Part shown: positions 7,556 to 14,836 of the stretch, in pieces
Layout of the letters: the number at the start of each line of letters is the position of its first letter
Position numbering within the stretch: position 1 is the stretch's first letter
NCBI GenBank assembly: GCA_009922295.1
Contig: RFWA01000009.1
Coordinates: forward strand, 1-19,908
Length of the DNA stretch: 19,908 bases
Source: Betaproteobacteria bacterium
GTDB taxonomy: Bacteria > Pseudomonadota > Gammaproteobacteria > Burkholderiales > Burkholderiaceae_C
Reading direction: 5' to 3'
Position numbers and translations under genes: made by a program
The notes under the pieces: generated by a model
The model's input: the letters and a program-made list of their open reading frames with translations, nothing else
The model's database searches: none
What the model was told of the DNA's origin: nothing

Positions 7556-8170
7556 ATGTCAACTGAAAGCGCACCAGCAGCACAATCAGCACCGGCGGCC
7601 CTGTGGCGCGATGGCTGGTACCGGTTCGCCCGCCAACTGCCATCCCCCAACTATGGCCAACGGCCCTCGGCGACTCGGGTTGATCTCGTCGTCATTCACG
7701 CCATCAGCCTGCCCCCTGGCGCCTATGGCGGTGATGCGGTGCAGCGCCTCTTCACCAACCAGCTTGACTGGGGCGAGCACCCCTACTATAAAACCATAGA
7801 AGGTCTCCAGGTCTCCAGCCACTTCTTTATCCGGCGCACCGGCGAGCTCTGGCAGTTTGTCAGCTGCCAAGACCGCGCCTGGCACGCTGGCGTCTCGCAC
7901 TACCGAGGCCGTGCCAACTGCAACGACGATTCGATCGGCATTGAGCTCGAGGGTCTCGATGGCGAGTCCTTTGCCGACCCTCAGTACGAGACACTTGCAA
8001 GCCTGGGTGCGGCCCTGCTACAAAGCTACCCGATCCAACATATCGCCGGTCACGAGGACGTGGCACCTGGTCGTAAATTCGACCCCGGCGCTGGCTTTGA
8101 TTGGGCTAGGTTACAACAAGGGTTAGGCTGTGATAGTCAAGTCCTGCCTGGACGTACCGGCCTAGCCTAA
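7556..8170 (+). CDS. ampD: 1,6-anhydro-N-acetylmuramyl-L-alanine amidase AmpD
   Basis: AmpD is a cytoplasmic zinc amidase that cleaves the stem peptide from 1,6-anhydro-MurNAc during peptidoglycan recycling and, in many species, keeps AmpC beta-lactamase induction low. The 204-residue chain is an amidase_2 domain. Zinc ligands H48 (VVIHAISLPPG), H166 (AGHEDVAPGRKFDPG) and D176 are present with the family's 10-residue spacing between the last two. E130 (SIGIELEG) and K174 match the catalytic residues. The N-terminus is about 14 residues longer than E. coli AmpD. ATG 7553 immediately precedes ATG 7556, the frame is open from 7514, and no start has a clear ribosome site. It lies upstream of nrdA, separated by a hairpin and the nrd promoter. 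Confidence 0.95.
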   Translation: MSTESAPAAQSAPAALWRDGWYRFARQLPSPNYGQRPSATRVDLVVIHAISLPPGAYGGDAVQRLFTNQLDWGEHPYYKTIEGLQVSSHFFIRRTGELWQFVSCQDRAWHAGVSHYRGRANCNDDSIGIELEGLDGESFADPQYETLASLGAALLQSYPIQHIAGHEDVAPGRKFDPGAGFDWARLQQGLGCDSQVLPGRTGLA

Positions 8171-8219
8171 ACGCTTGGACGGCGGGCTCCTGCCGCCCCG
8201 ATTGGCTCAGTCCAAGCGT
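8171..8219. terminator. Nested hairpin after ampD
   Basis: A perfect 10-bp outer stem, ACGCTTGGAC (8171-8180) with GTCCAAGCGT (8210-8219), encloses an inner 5-bp stem GGCGG/CCGCC (8181-8185 with 8193-8197) and a 12-nt bulge. It starts on the base after the ampD stop codon. There is no T-run, so it is not a classical intrinsic terminator. Transcript end, RNA stabiliser or a DNA-level site are all possible. Confidence 0.55.
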
Positions 8220-8263
8220 GGAGAAAAGTCGCAGATGTCGCGATCGAGTCAATTCTTGTCGAA

Positions 8264-8311
8264 ACACTACCGGTAGTGCCTTGTATTCCCGTCAGACCCC
8301 ATATATAGTGT
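8264..8311 (+). promoter_or_regulatory. Paired NrdR boxes upstream of nrdA
   Basis: Two 16-bp palindromes lie 32 bp apart centre to centre (about three helical turns) with a 16-bp gap, the arrangement known for NrdR operators. Box 2, ACCCCATATATAGTGT (8296-8311), matches the ACACTATATATAGTGT type at 14 of 16 positions. Box 1, ACACTACCGGTAGTGC (8264-8279), contains the perfect palindrome CACTACCGGTAGTG but has a CCGG centre. Box 2 overlaps the -10 element, as expected for repression by the ATP/dATP-sensing regulator NrdR. The nrdR gene itself is not in this window. Confidence 0.88.
8281..8309 (+). promoter_or_regulatory. Probable sigma-70 promoter of nrdA
   Basis: TTGTAT (8281-8286) and TATAGT (8304-8309, five of six matches to TATAAT) are separated by 17 nt. 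The -35 hexamer lies between the two NrdR boxes and the -10 lies inside box 2. The predicted start is near 8316, giving a leader of roughly 90 nt before ATG 8405. Confidence 0.65.
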
Positions 8312-8404
8312 GTGCTGGTCGGGATCCAGTGAAAGGCAGTGCAGTTAAATTGCAGTTGCCCAGCGCTGCAAAATCGACATCACCCAGCCCAAAACGAGGA
8401 ATAA

Positions 8405-11320
8405 ATGCAGACCGCATTCGACACATCATTGACCCTGCGCACAGGGATTCATGCGCCCCAGGGTTCGCAAGAGACCGCACAACTCGCCCCGCACATGCTC
8501 AGTCAGTACCAGATCATTCGCCGTAATGGCGCGGTCGTGCCGTTTGAACCCAACAAGATCGCCGTGGCCATGATGAAGGCTTTTTTGGCGATTCATGGCA
8601 CGCAAGGTGCCGCATCATCCAGCGTGCGCGAGATGGTGGATGAACTCACTCAAACAGTGATCCGAGCCCTGATGCGTTCACGCCCGGGCGGCGGCACATT
8701 TCACATCGAGGACGTGCAGGATCACGTTGAGTTGGGCTTGATGCGTGGCGGCCATCACGAGGTCGCGCGCGCCTATGTGCTGTACCGTGAAAAACGTACC
8801 CAGGAACGCGCCAAAAGTGCGGCCTTAACGGCCCCGCAGTTGCCCAAACTGCATGCCATAGATAACGGCGAACGGATCTTGCTGGATATGGATCGGCTGA
8901 GTCACCTGATCCACGCCGCCTGCGCTGGTTTGGGCGCGGACGTCAAGCCAGACCCCATCTTCGCCGAGACGCTGCGTAACCTGTATGACGGCGTTCCCAT
9001 GGACGAGGTCTACAAGGCCTCAGTGCTGGCAGCCAGGACCTTGATTGAAAAAGATCCTGACTACACCTACGCGACGGCACGGTTGCTGTTCCACACCATC
9101 GCCAAAGAAGTGCTGGGCAAGGATGTCGACCCGTCTGGCATGGCGCAAGCGTATACCGAGTATTTCCCCGACTTCATCAAAAAAGGCGTTGCCAACGAAC
9201 TACTGGATGAAAAACTCCTTCAGTTCGACTTGGCGCGGCTCGGCGCCGCACTCAAAGCAGAGCGCGATCTGAAATTTGACTACCTCGGACTGCAAACGCT
9301 CTACGACCGTTACTTTCTCCATATTGGCAAGAGCAGGATTGAGTTGCCACAGGCATTTTTCATGCGGGTGGCGATGGGCTTGTCACTCAACGAGATAGAC
9401 CGGGAGGCACGTGCGATCGAGTTTTATGAGGTCTTGTCCTCATTCGATTTCATGTCCAGCACGCCAACCTTATTCAACAGTGGCACCTTACGCTCACAGT
9501 TGTCTAGTTGCTACCTCACCACAGTGCCCGATGACCTCGATGGCATTTATGAATCCATCAAGGAAAACGCCCTGCTGTCCAAGTTTGCGGGCGGTCTTGG
9601 CAACGACTGGACACGGGTCCGCGCGCTGGGTTCGCACATCAAGGGGACGAATGGCGAATCGCAGGGGGTGGTGCCCTTTCTGAAGGTCGTGAACGACACG
9701 GCTGTCGCCGTTAATCAGGGTGGCAAACGCAAGGGCGCTGTTTGCACCTACTTGGAAACGTGGCACCTCGATATCGAAGAGTTCCTGGAGCTTCGCAAGA
9801 ATACCGGAGACGACCGGCGTCGGACCCATGACATGAACACCGCGAATTGGATCCCCGATCTGTTCATGCGGCGGGTCATGGAAAAGGGTCAATGGACCCT
9901 CTTTTCCCCCAGTAATGTGCCCGACCTTCACGACAAATTCGGTTTGGCGTTCGAGAAGGCCTACGTCGCCTATGAAGAAAAGGCAGCGCGCGGCGAAATC
10001 AAGCCATCACGCACCTTGCAGGCTGCGGACCTGTGGCGCAAGATGCTGACCATGCTGTTTGAGACCGGGCACCCTTGGATCACTTTCAAAGATGCCTGCA
10101 ACGTGCGCTCACCTCAGCAACATGCCGGGGTGGTTCACTCCAGTAACCTGTGCACGGAAATCACGCTGAACACCAGCGATACCGAAACAGCGGTCTGCAA
10201 CCTCGGCTCGGTCAATCTGTTGCAACACTTGAAAGACGGCGTCCTCGATCACACCAAACTGCGGACGACGATCACAACGGCCATGCGCATGCTCGACAAC
10301 GTGATCGACATCAACTACTACGCCGTCAAGAAAGCTCGCGATTCAAACATGCGCCACCGGCCAGTCGGGCTGGGTGTCATGGCCTTTCAAGACAGCCTGT
10401 ACGAGCTGCGCATCCCCTATGCCAGCGATGCCGCCGTTGCCTTCGCTGACCAGTCGATGGAAGCCATTTGTTATTACGCTTACTGGGCCTCCACCGAGCT
10501 GGCTCGCGAAAGGGGTCGCTACTCCAGTTACAAAGGCTCCCTGTGGGACAAAGGCATTATGCCGATCGACACCCTCGACATGTTGGCGGAGCAGCGCGGT
10601 GGTTACGTGGAAGTCGACCGCACCAGTCGGCTCGATTGGGATGCTCTGCGCGCCAAAATAGCCATGGATGGCATGCGCAATTCGAACTGCACGGCCATCG
10701 CTCCGACAGCCACCATTTCCAACATCATTGGCGTGGACGCGTCGATTGAGCCCTGCTTCGGGAATCTGTCCGTTAAATCCAATCTGTCCGGTGAGTTCAC
10801 CATCATCAATAGCTATCTGGTCCGCGATTTGAAACGCCTGGGACTGTGGGACGACGTGATGGTGATGGACCTGAAGCATTTTGACGGTTCGCTGGCGCCT
10901 ATTGACCGTGTACCGGCAGAAATCAAGGCCCTCTACGCTACGGCCTTTGAAGTGGAAACGACCTGGCTGGTGGAAGCCGCTGCGCGCCGGCAAAAATGGC
11001 TCGACCAAGCCCAGTCGCTCAACATCTACATGGCCGGTGCATCGGGCAAAAAACTTGACGATACCTATAAGCTGGCCTGGATTCGTGGCTTGAAGACCAC
11101 CTACTACCTGCGGACCATGTCAGCCACTCATGCTGAGAAGTCGACCGTCACTGCAGGCCGTATGAACGCAGTGTCCTCCGGGCAGGATTCTGGTGGTACT
11201 CTGGCCATGAGTGCTATGGATGCTGCCGCAGCAGCGGCAAAGCTACAGATGGCAGCCGGTCCGGCCACAGACATCAAATTTTGCGGCGTCGATGACCCAA
11301 CCTGTGAGTCATGCCAGTGA
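8405..11320 (+). CDS. nrdA: Class Ia ribonucleotide reductase, large (alpha) subunit NrdA
   Basis: NrdA reduces ribonucleoside diphosphates to deoxy forms, using a radical passed from NrdB. It has 971 residues, about 200 more than the E. coli protein. The extra length is N-terminal: an ATP-cone (about 35-128, with RRNGAVVPFEPNKI) and a second, more diverged cone-like segment (about 148-235), as in the Pseudomonas-type enzyme. Active-site residues are C369 (SSCYLTTVP), N581, C583 and E585 (SNLCTEI), and C598 (AVCNLGS). The radical-transfer pair is Y900-Y901 (TTYYLRTMSATH). The C-terminal CESCQ provides the redox pair C967/C970. GAGGA at 8396-8400 is 4 nt before the ATG. The gene is preceded by an NrdR operator and followed by nrdB. 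Confidence 0.97.
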   Translation: MQTAFDTSLTLRTGIHAPQGSQETAQLAPHMLSQYQIIRRNGAVVPFEPNKIAVAMMKAFLAIHGTQGAASSSVREMVDELTQTVIRALMRSRPGGGTFHIEDVQDHVELGLMRGGHHEVARAYVLYREKRTQERAKSAALTAPQLPKLHAIDNGERILLDMDRLSHLIHAACAGLGADVKPDPIFAETLRNLYDGVPMDEVYKASVLAARTLIEKDPDYTYATARLLFHTIAKEVLGKDVDPSGMAQAYTEYFPDFIKKGVANELLDEKLLQFDLARLGAALKAERDLKFDYLGLQTLYDRYFLHIGKSRIELPQAFFMRVAMGLSLNEIDREARAIEFYEVLSSFDFMSSTPTLFNSGTLRSQLSSCYLTTVPDDLDGIYESIKENALLSKFAGGLGNDWTRVRALGSHIKGTNGESQGVVPFLKVVNDTAVAVNQGGKRKGAVCTYLETWHLDIEEFLELRKNTGDDRRRTHDMNTANWIPDLFMRRVMEKGQWTLFSPSNVPDLHDKFGLAFEKAYVAYEEKAARGEIKPSRTLQAADLWRKMLTMLFETGHPWITFKDACNVRSPQQHAGVVHSSNLCTEITLNTSDTETAVCNLGSVNLLQHLKDGVLDHTKLRTTITTAMRMLDNVIDINYYAVKKARDSNMRHRPVGLGVMAFQDSLYELRIPYASDAAVAFADQSMEAICYYAYWASTELARERGRYSSYKGSLWDKGIMPIDTLDMLAEQRGGYVEVDRTSRLDWDALRAKIAMDGMRNSNCTAIAPTATISNIIGVDASIEPCFGNLSVKSNLSGEFTIINSYLVRDLKRLGLWDDVMVMDLKHFDGSLAPIDRVPAEIKALYATAFEVETTWLVEAAARRQKWLDQAQSLNIYMAGASGKKLDDTYKLAWIRGLKTTYYLRTMSATHAEKSTVTAGRMNAVSSGQDSGGTLAMSAMDAAAAAAKLQMAAGPATDIKFCGVDDPTCESCQ

Positions 11321-11403
11321 TGATCAAAACCAAGCGAGGGTGCCGATCATGCTGCTATCACACAACACATCGCCATCAGACACACCATGGTTTGAATGAA
11401 TTC

Positions 11404-11432
11404 TTTCCAATTCAATTCACTCATTTCATAAT
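11404..11432 (+). promoter_or_regulatory. Candidate internal promoter before nrdB
   Basis: TTTCCA (11404-11409, four of six) and CATAAT (11427-11432, five of six) are spaced by 17 nt in the AT-richer 130-bp gap between nrdA and nrdB. The predicted start near 11439 leaves a leader of about 12 nt before the nrdB ATG. No NrdR-like palindrome is seen here. Confidence 0.4.
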
Positions 11433-11450
11433 TCGACGATCGGACTATTT

Positions 11451-12650
11451 ATGCTGACCTGGGACGAAGAAGTTAAACCAACGCCGCGAATGCCTCAGCC
11501 GGTTGGACCATCCCTGGTTCAGTCCGCAGCGGCAGTCGCAAATCGCCCGACACCACCACAGGTGCTGAATGATGGTGCGCCGGTGCGCGCCCCCGTCACT
11601 CGTGCAGCGGCAGGCATCAGCCCTGGTAACCCACGCCGTGTGAACGCAGCGGACAAACGCATCATCAATGGTCAGACCGACGTCAATCAACTGGTCCCGT
11701 TCAAATACAAATGGGCCTGGGAAAAGTATCTGTCAAGCTGCGCCAATCACTGGATGCCGCAAGAAGTCAACATGACGCGCGACATTGCCTTGTGGAAGGA
11801 CCCTAATGGACTGACCGAAGATGAACGGCGGATTATCAAGCGCAATCTTGGCTTTTTTGTGACTGCTGATTCCCTGGCCGCCAACAACATCGTGTTGGGC
11901 ACTTATCGCCACATCACAGCTCCCGAGTGCCGCCAGTTCCTGTTGCGGCAGGCTTTTGAAGAGGCGATTCATACCCACGCTTACCAGTACATCGTCGAAT
12001 CTCTGGGCCTGGATGAGAGCGAGATTTTCAACGCCTATAACGAGGTGCAGTCGATCCGCGACAAAGACGAGTTTCTGATCCCTTTTATACAGGCCATCAT
12101 GAACCCCGAGTTCAAGACTGGCACACCAGAGACTGATCAAACACTGCTTAAGTCACTGATCGTGTTTGCTTGCCTGATGGAAGGTTTGTTCTTTTACGTG
12201 GGCTTTACCCAAATCCTGGCCCTGGGTCGGCAGAACAAAATGACTGGTGCTGCAGAGCAGTACCAGTACATCCTGCGTGACGAGTCCATGCACTGTAATT
12301 TTGGCATTGATCTGATCAATCAGCTCAAGTTAGAGAACCCGCAGTTGTGGACCGCCGAATTCAAGCTGGAGATTCGGGCATTATTTGAAAAAGCGGTAGA
12401 GCTGGAATATCGGTATGCCGAAGACACCATGCCCCGAGGCGTGCTCGGTCTGAATGCATCCATGTTTAAGGGCTATTTGCGCTACATCGCCAACCGACGT
12501 GCCACGCAGATTGGCCTTGAACCCCTGTTCCCCAACGAAGAGAATCCTTTCCCCTGGATGAGCGAGATGATTGACCTGAAGAAGGAACGGAATTTTTTCG
12601 AAACCCGGGTGATTGAATATCAGTCCGGCGGCGCGCTGTCCTGGGACTAA
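11451..12650 (+). CDS. nrdB: Class Ia ribonucleotide reductase, small (beta) subunit NrdB
   Basis: NrdB houses the di-iron centre and stable tyrosyl radical that drive NrdA. It has 399 residues. The first 65 or so are a Pro/Ala-rich, poorly conserved extension; the ferritin-like core follows. All expected metal ligands are present: D140, E171 and H174 (FEEAIHTHAY), E244 (LMEGLFFYVGF), E278 and H281 (RDESMH). The radical tyrosine is Y178, four residues after H174, so this is a tyrosyl-radical enzyme. Y390 near the C-terminus matches the residue that relays the radical to NrdA, and the tail ALSWD is the probable docking end. No strong Shine-Dalgarno sequence precedes the ATG. The 130-bp gap after nrdA contains a candidate second promoter. 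Confidence 0.96.
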   Translation: MLTWDEEVKPTPRMPQPVGPSLVQSAAAVANRPTPPQVLNDGAPVRAPVTRAAAGISPGNPRRVNAADKRIINGQTDVNQLVPFKYKWAWEKYLSSCANHWMPQEVNMTRDIALWKDPNGLTEDERRIIKRNLGFFVTADSLAANNIVLGTYRHITAPECRQFLLRQAFEEAIHTHAYQYIVESLGLDESEIFNAYNEVQSIRDKDEFLIPFIQAIMNPEFKTGTPETDQTLLKSLIVFACLMEGLFFYVGFTQILALGRQNKMTGAAEQYQYILRDESMHCNFGIDLINQLKLENPQLWTAEFKLEIRALFEKAVELEYRYAEDTMPRGVLGLNASMFKGYLRYIANRRATQIGLEPLFPNEENPFPWMSEMIDLKKERNFFETRVIEYQSGGALSWD

Positions 12651-12821
12651 GCGCTTCAACATGACACCTAGAATTTCACAGTCGCAAGAAAGCTTCAACC
12701 AGTGCGCCTTGCGTTTGTGTCCCCGAGTTCATGATGCTGGGATAGACCCCAACAACATGAATCGCTTCATGCATTCCAACTTGTATGAAGTGCTCTTTGC
12801 AATCCGACGAAGGAGAAAATG

Positions 12822-13268
12822 ATGGCAACTGCAAAAACACCGGCTGCGAAAAAAGCCGCTCCAGCAAAGAAGGCTGCACCTTCCAAGACCGTAGCGGCTA
12901 AAAAAGCCGCACCGGCCAAGAAGGCAGCGCCTGCTAAAAAAACCGTAGCAGCCAAAAAGGCAGCACCGGCGAAGAAGGCAGCGCCTGCTAAAAAAGCCGT
13001 AGCAGCCAAAAAGGCGGCACCAGCCAAAAAAGCTGTCGCAGCAAAGAAAGCGGCTGCGAAGAAGGCTCCCGCCAAGAAAGCCGCTGTTGCCAAAAAGGCT
13101 GCAGTAGCAAAAAAACCAGCAGCCAAGAAAGCAGCCAAGAAGCCGGCAGCCAAGAAAGCCGCGAAAGCACCCGCTGCGAAGGCATCGCCTGCTCCTGCTG
13201 CTCCAGCCGCTCAGACCACGCTGAACCCACAGGCTGCTTGGCCGTTTCCCACGGCCAGCAAGCCCTGA
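12822..13268 (+). CDS. Histone H1-like lysine/alanine-rich DNA-binding protein
   Basis: This 148-residue, extremely basic, low-complexity protein is built almost entirely of Lys, Ala, Pro and Val in repeating AAPAKK and VAAKK units, like the C-terminal tail of eukaryotic H1 and the AlgP/HctB-type proteins of bacteria. Such proteins bind DNA without sequence specificity and help compact the nucleoid; a specific role here is not visible. The last 25 or so residues lose the repeat (PAAPAAQTTLNPQAAWPF). AGGAG at 12811-12815 is 6 nt before ATG 12822 and only 3 nt before ATG 12819, so the second ATG is preferred. A CATGAA/TTCATG hairpin with a 4-nt loop (12756-12771) lies in the leader. The gene is single and ends at a strong terminator. 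Confidence 0.93.
   Translation: MATAKTPAAKKAAPAKKAAPSKTVAAKKAAPAKKAAPAKKTVAAKKAAPAKKAAPAKKAVAAKKAAPAKKAVAAKKAAAKKAPAKKAAVAKKAAVAKKPAAKKAAKKPAAKKAAKAPAAKASPAPAAPAAQTTLNPQAAWPFPTASKP
12921..13028 (+). repeat. 54-bp tandem duplication inside the H1-like gene
   Basis: Bases 12921-12974 and 12975-13028 are two adjacent copies identical at 49 of 54 positions, encoding 18 residues of the AAPAKK/VAAKK pattern each. A more diverged 51-bp copy precedes them (12870-12920). The unit is a multiple of three, so gain or loss of copies would keep the frame. Confidence 0.85.
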
Positions 13269-13290
13269 ATCAGTTCTTGGTTCAGCTCAA

Positions 13291-13321
13291 AGCCCGGCAC
13301 CTCACTGTGTCGGGCTTTTTT
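13291..13321 (+). terminator. Rho-independent terminator of the H1-like gene
   Basis: AGCCCGGCA (13291-13299) pairs with TGTCGGGCT (13308-13316) in a 9-bp stem with one G-T pair and an 8-nt loop, followed by a run of six T (13316-13321). It lies 22 bp after the H1-like stop. It also sits just beyond the 3' end of the convergent DUF3426 gene, though the minus strand has no matching T-run. Confidence 0.92.
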
Positions 13322-13346
13322 ATGCTCAGATTCGACAGGGTGAGGG

Positions 13347-13958
13347 TCACGGGTAAAAGGCGACCAGCCGATAGCCATTGACCGCGGTTGCAACCGGACT
13401 TGTCAACGCGACCTCCAAAGAGGGCGACCACTCCGAACCGGCCTCAATAGCTTCCGCGCCGGTCGACAAATCTTGGGGTCCCAAAACGCGCCGCACCAGA
13501 ACATTGTCTTGTGCATCAGTCAGGGTCAACTCGATCGCCGGAAGGGCGAGGGCAAGACCGGCCATGTTTTTCAGCGAGACGGACAGGCGAAATACATTCC
13601 CACCCACACGCGCGAAAGATGAACTGTCAATCACTATGGCCTCTATTCTTCGCAGCGCCTTGACGCTGCAGTTCAGGGGCTCGCAAAGGTGCTCGAGCGG
13701 GCTGGCCAGGCGTGGGTAGCTGGCGGCAATTTGATCACGCTCATGGACTGCTATTTGCAGTGCGAGAACCAACAGCAGCGCAAAGCTGAGTGAGGCCAAA
13801 GCGGCCAAAACGACTGGGTTGCTGTCCTGCTGAGTTAGCGGCGGGGGCTGCAAAAAAGATACGCCGTCCGCAGGCAAAACGCCCTGCACGAGCGCTGGCG
13901 GGGTGGACTCTTCTCCCTCCAGACCGGGCGTCAGCGGCTGGCGGTCATCAGGATCCAT
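13347..13958 (-). CDS. DUF3426 family membrane protein lacking the N-terminal zinc ribbon
   Basis: Residues from about 60 onward match the DUF3426 domain: a single membrane helix (VVLAALASLSFALLLVLALQ, near residues 48-67) and then a periplasmic beta-rich domain with CEPLNCSVKALRRIEAI, IDSSSFARVGGNVFRLSV and a C-terminal GYRLVAFYP. Full-length relatives, as I know them, begin with an MJ0042-type zinc ribbon with two CxxC pairs; here the N-terminus is short, Pro/Asp-rich and has no cysteines. From ATG 13958 the protein has 203 residues. That ATG lies inside prmA in another frame (28-bp overlap), with GAGAAG upstream as a possible ribosome site; TTG 13991 is another option. Function is unknown. 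The gene follows prmA and is the last of the minus-strand cluster. Confidence 0.82.
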   Translation of the reverse strand: MDPDDRQPLTPGLEGEESTPPALVQGVLPADGVSFLQPPPLTQQDSNPVVLAALASLSFALLLVLALQIAVHERDQIAASYPRLASPLEHLCEPLNCSVKALRRIEAIVIDSSSFARVGGNVFRLSVSLKNMAGLALALPAIELTLTDAQDNVLVRRVLGPQDLSTGAEAIEAGSEWSPSLEVALTSPVATAVNGYRLVAFYP

Positions 13959-14836
13959 CCGTCTTCTCGATCCGTCACTTCCAACTGACAAAAGGGCGCA
14001 TAGGCGTCGACCAACTCCTGCTGCTGACGCTCCAGTATGCCTGCCAGCACCAAGTTTCCGGGCGTCGTAACGCGCGACCAGAGTAGAGGCGCCAAGACCT
14101 TGAGCGGGGTGGCCAGAATATTGGCCAACACGGTCTGATAAACACCCGCCGCCGTCTCCGGAAATCCGGCCTTGACGATGACCTGATTCGCAGATGCGTT
14201 CAGCAGGGTGGCAGCGATGGCAGCGCTATCAATGTCGACGGCGTCAATGTCCGTTGCACCAAATTTAGCTGCACCGATGGCTAGGATTCCGGACCCGCAA
14301 CCGTAATCCAGCACTCGACCAAGGTCAGGCACACCCGACCGACCCCGCCCTGCAATCCAGCGCAGGCACATTCGGGTGGTGGGGTGCGTCCCAGTGCCAA
14401 AAGCCATACCGGGGTCCAGTCGAATCACAATGCGCGCCTGGCTTGGCGGCTCATGCCATGTAGGAACGATCCAGAATTCCGGCGTGATGTCGACTGGGGC
14501 AAATTGCGACTGTGTCAAACGCACCCAATCCTGCTCCGGCACGACTTGTATCCCCAGAACCTGACAACCGACGAAGAAATCCTGGGCACGCAGCAGGCTC
14601 TGCGCCTCCTCAGCCAGGGCTTTCGACGGGAACAGGGCACTGATGCGCGAGCGCTGCCAACCATCCTTGGGAGGCAACATTCCGGGTTCACCAAAAAGGG
14701 CCTGCTCAGCGTCGGTTTGGGCATCAGCATCTTCGACACTCACACTGAGCGCGTCAAGGGCATCCAGTGCGTCACTGACCTGCTCCACCAGAGGCTGTGA
14801 ACAAATCAGCGTGAATTCAAACACATTCTGGCTCAC
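13931..14836 (-). CDS. prmA: Ribosomal protein L11 methyltransferase PrmA
   Basis: PrmA is a cytoplasmic SAM-dependent enzyme that methylates ribosomal protein L11. The 301-residue length fits (E. coli 293). The N-terminal L11-recognition domain includes SVSVEDADAQT and the FGEPGM loop. The family signature DPGMAFGTGTHPTT is at 141-154, SAM motif I at about 175-187 (VLDYGCGSGILAI), an acidic VDID motif near 200, and NILATPL at 239-245. The start is uncertain: GTG 14836 follows the accC stop without a gap (TAAGTG), while GTG 14824 would give the more usual family start (M)FEFTL. Neither has a strong ribosome site, so coupling to accC is likely. The 3' end overlaps the DUF3426 gene. Confidence 0.96.
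   Translation of the reverse strand: MSQNVFEFTLICSQPLVEQVSDALDALDALSVSVEDADAQTDAEQALFGEPGMLPPKDGWQRSRISALFPSKALAEEAQSLLRAQDFFVGCQVLGIQVVPEQDWVRLTQSQFAPVDITPEFWIVPTWHEPPSQARIVIRLDPGMAFGTGTHPTTRMCLRWIAGRGRSGVPDLGRVLDYGCGSGILAIGAAKFGATDIDAVDIDSAAIAATLLNASANQVIVKAGFPETAAGVYQTVLANILATPLKVLAPLLWSRVTTPGNLVLAGILERQQQELVDAYAPFCQLEVTDREDGWILMTASR

Noticed and set aside
10343..11008. 221-codon minus-strand frame inside nrdA
   Set aside because: It is a shadow of nrdA, whose catalytic residues lie on the plus strand through this interval.
12767..13153. Minus-strand frame rich in AAFLAGAAF repeats that looks like a hydrophobic membrane protein
   Set aside because: It is the complement of the Lys/Ala repeat of the H1-like gene (AAG/AAA read backwards as Phe/Leu). 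The plus strand has the ribosome site and terminator.
12843..13160. Closely spaced short repeats that could suggest a CRISPR array
   Set aside because: The repeats are codon-level repeats in one open frame, without unique spacers of regular length or nearby cas genes.
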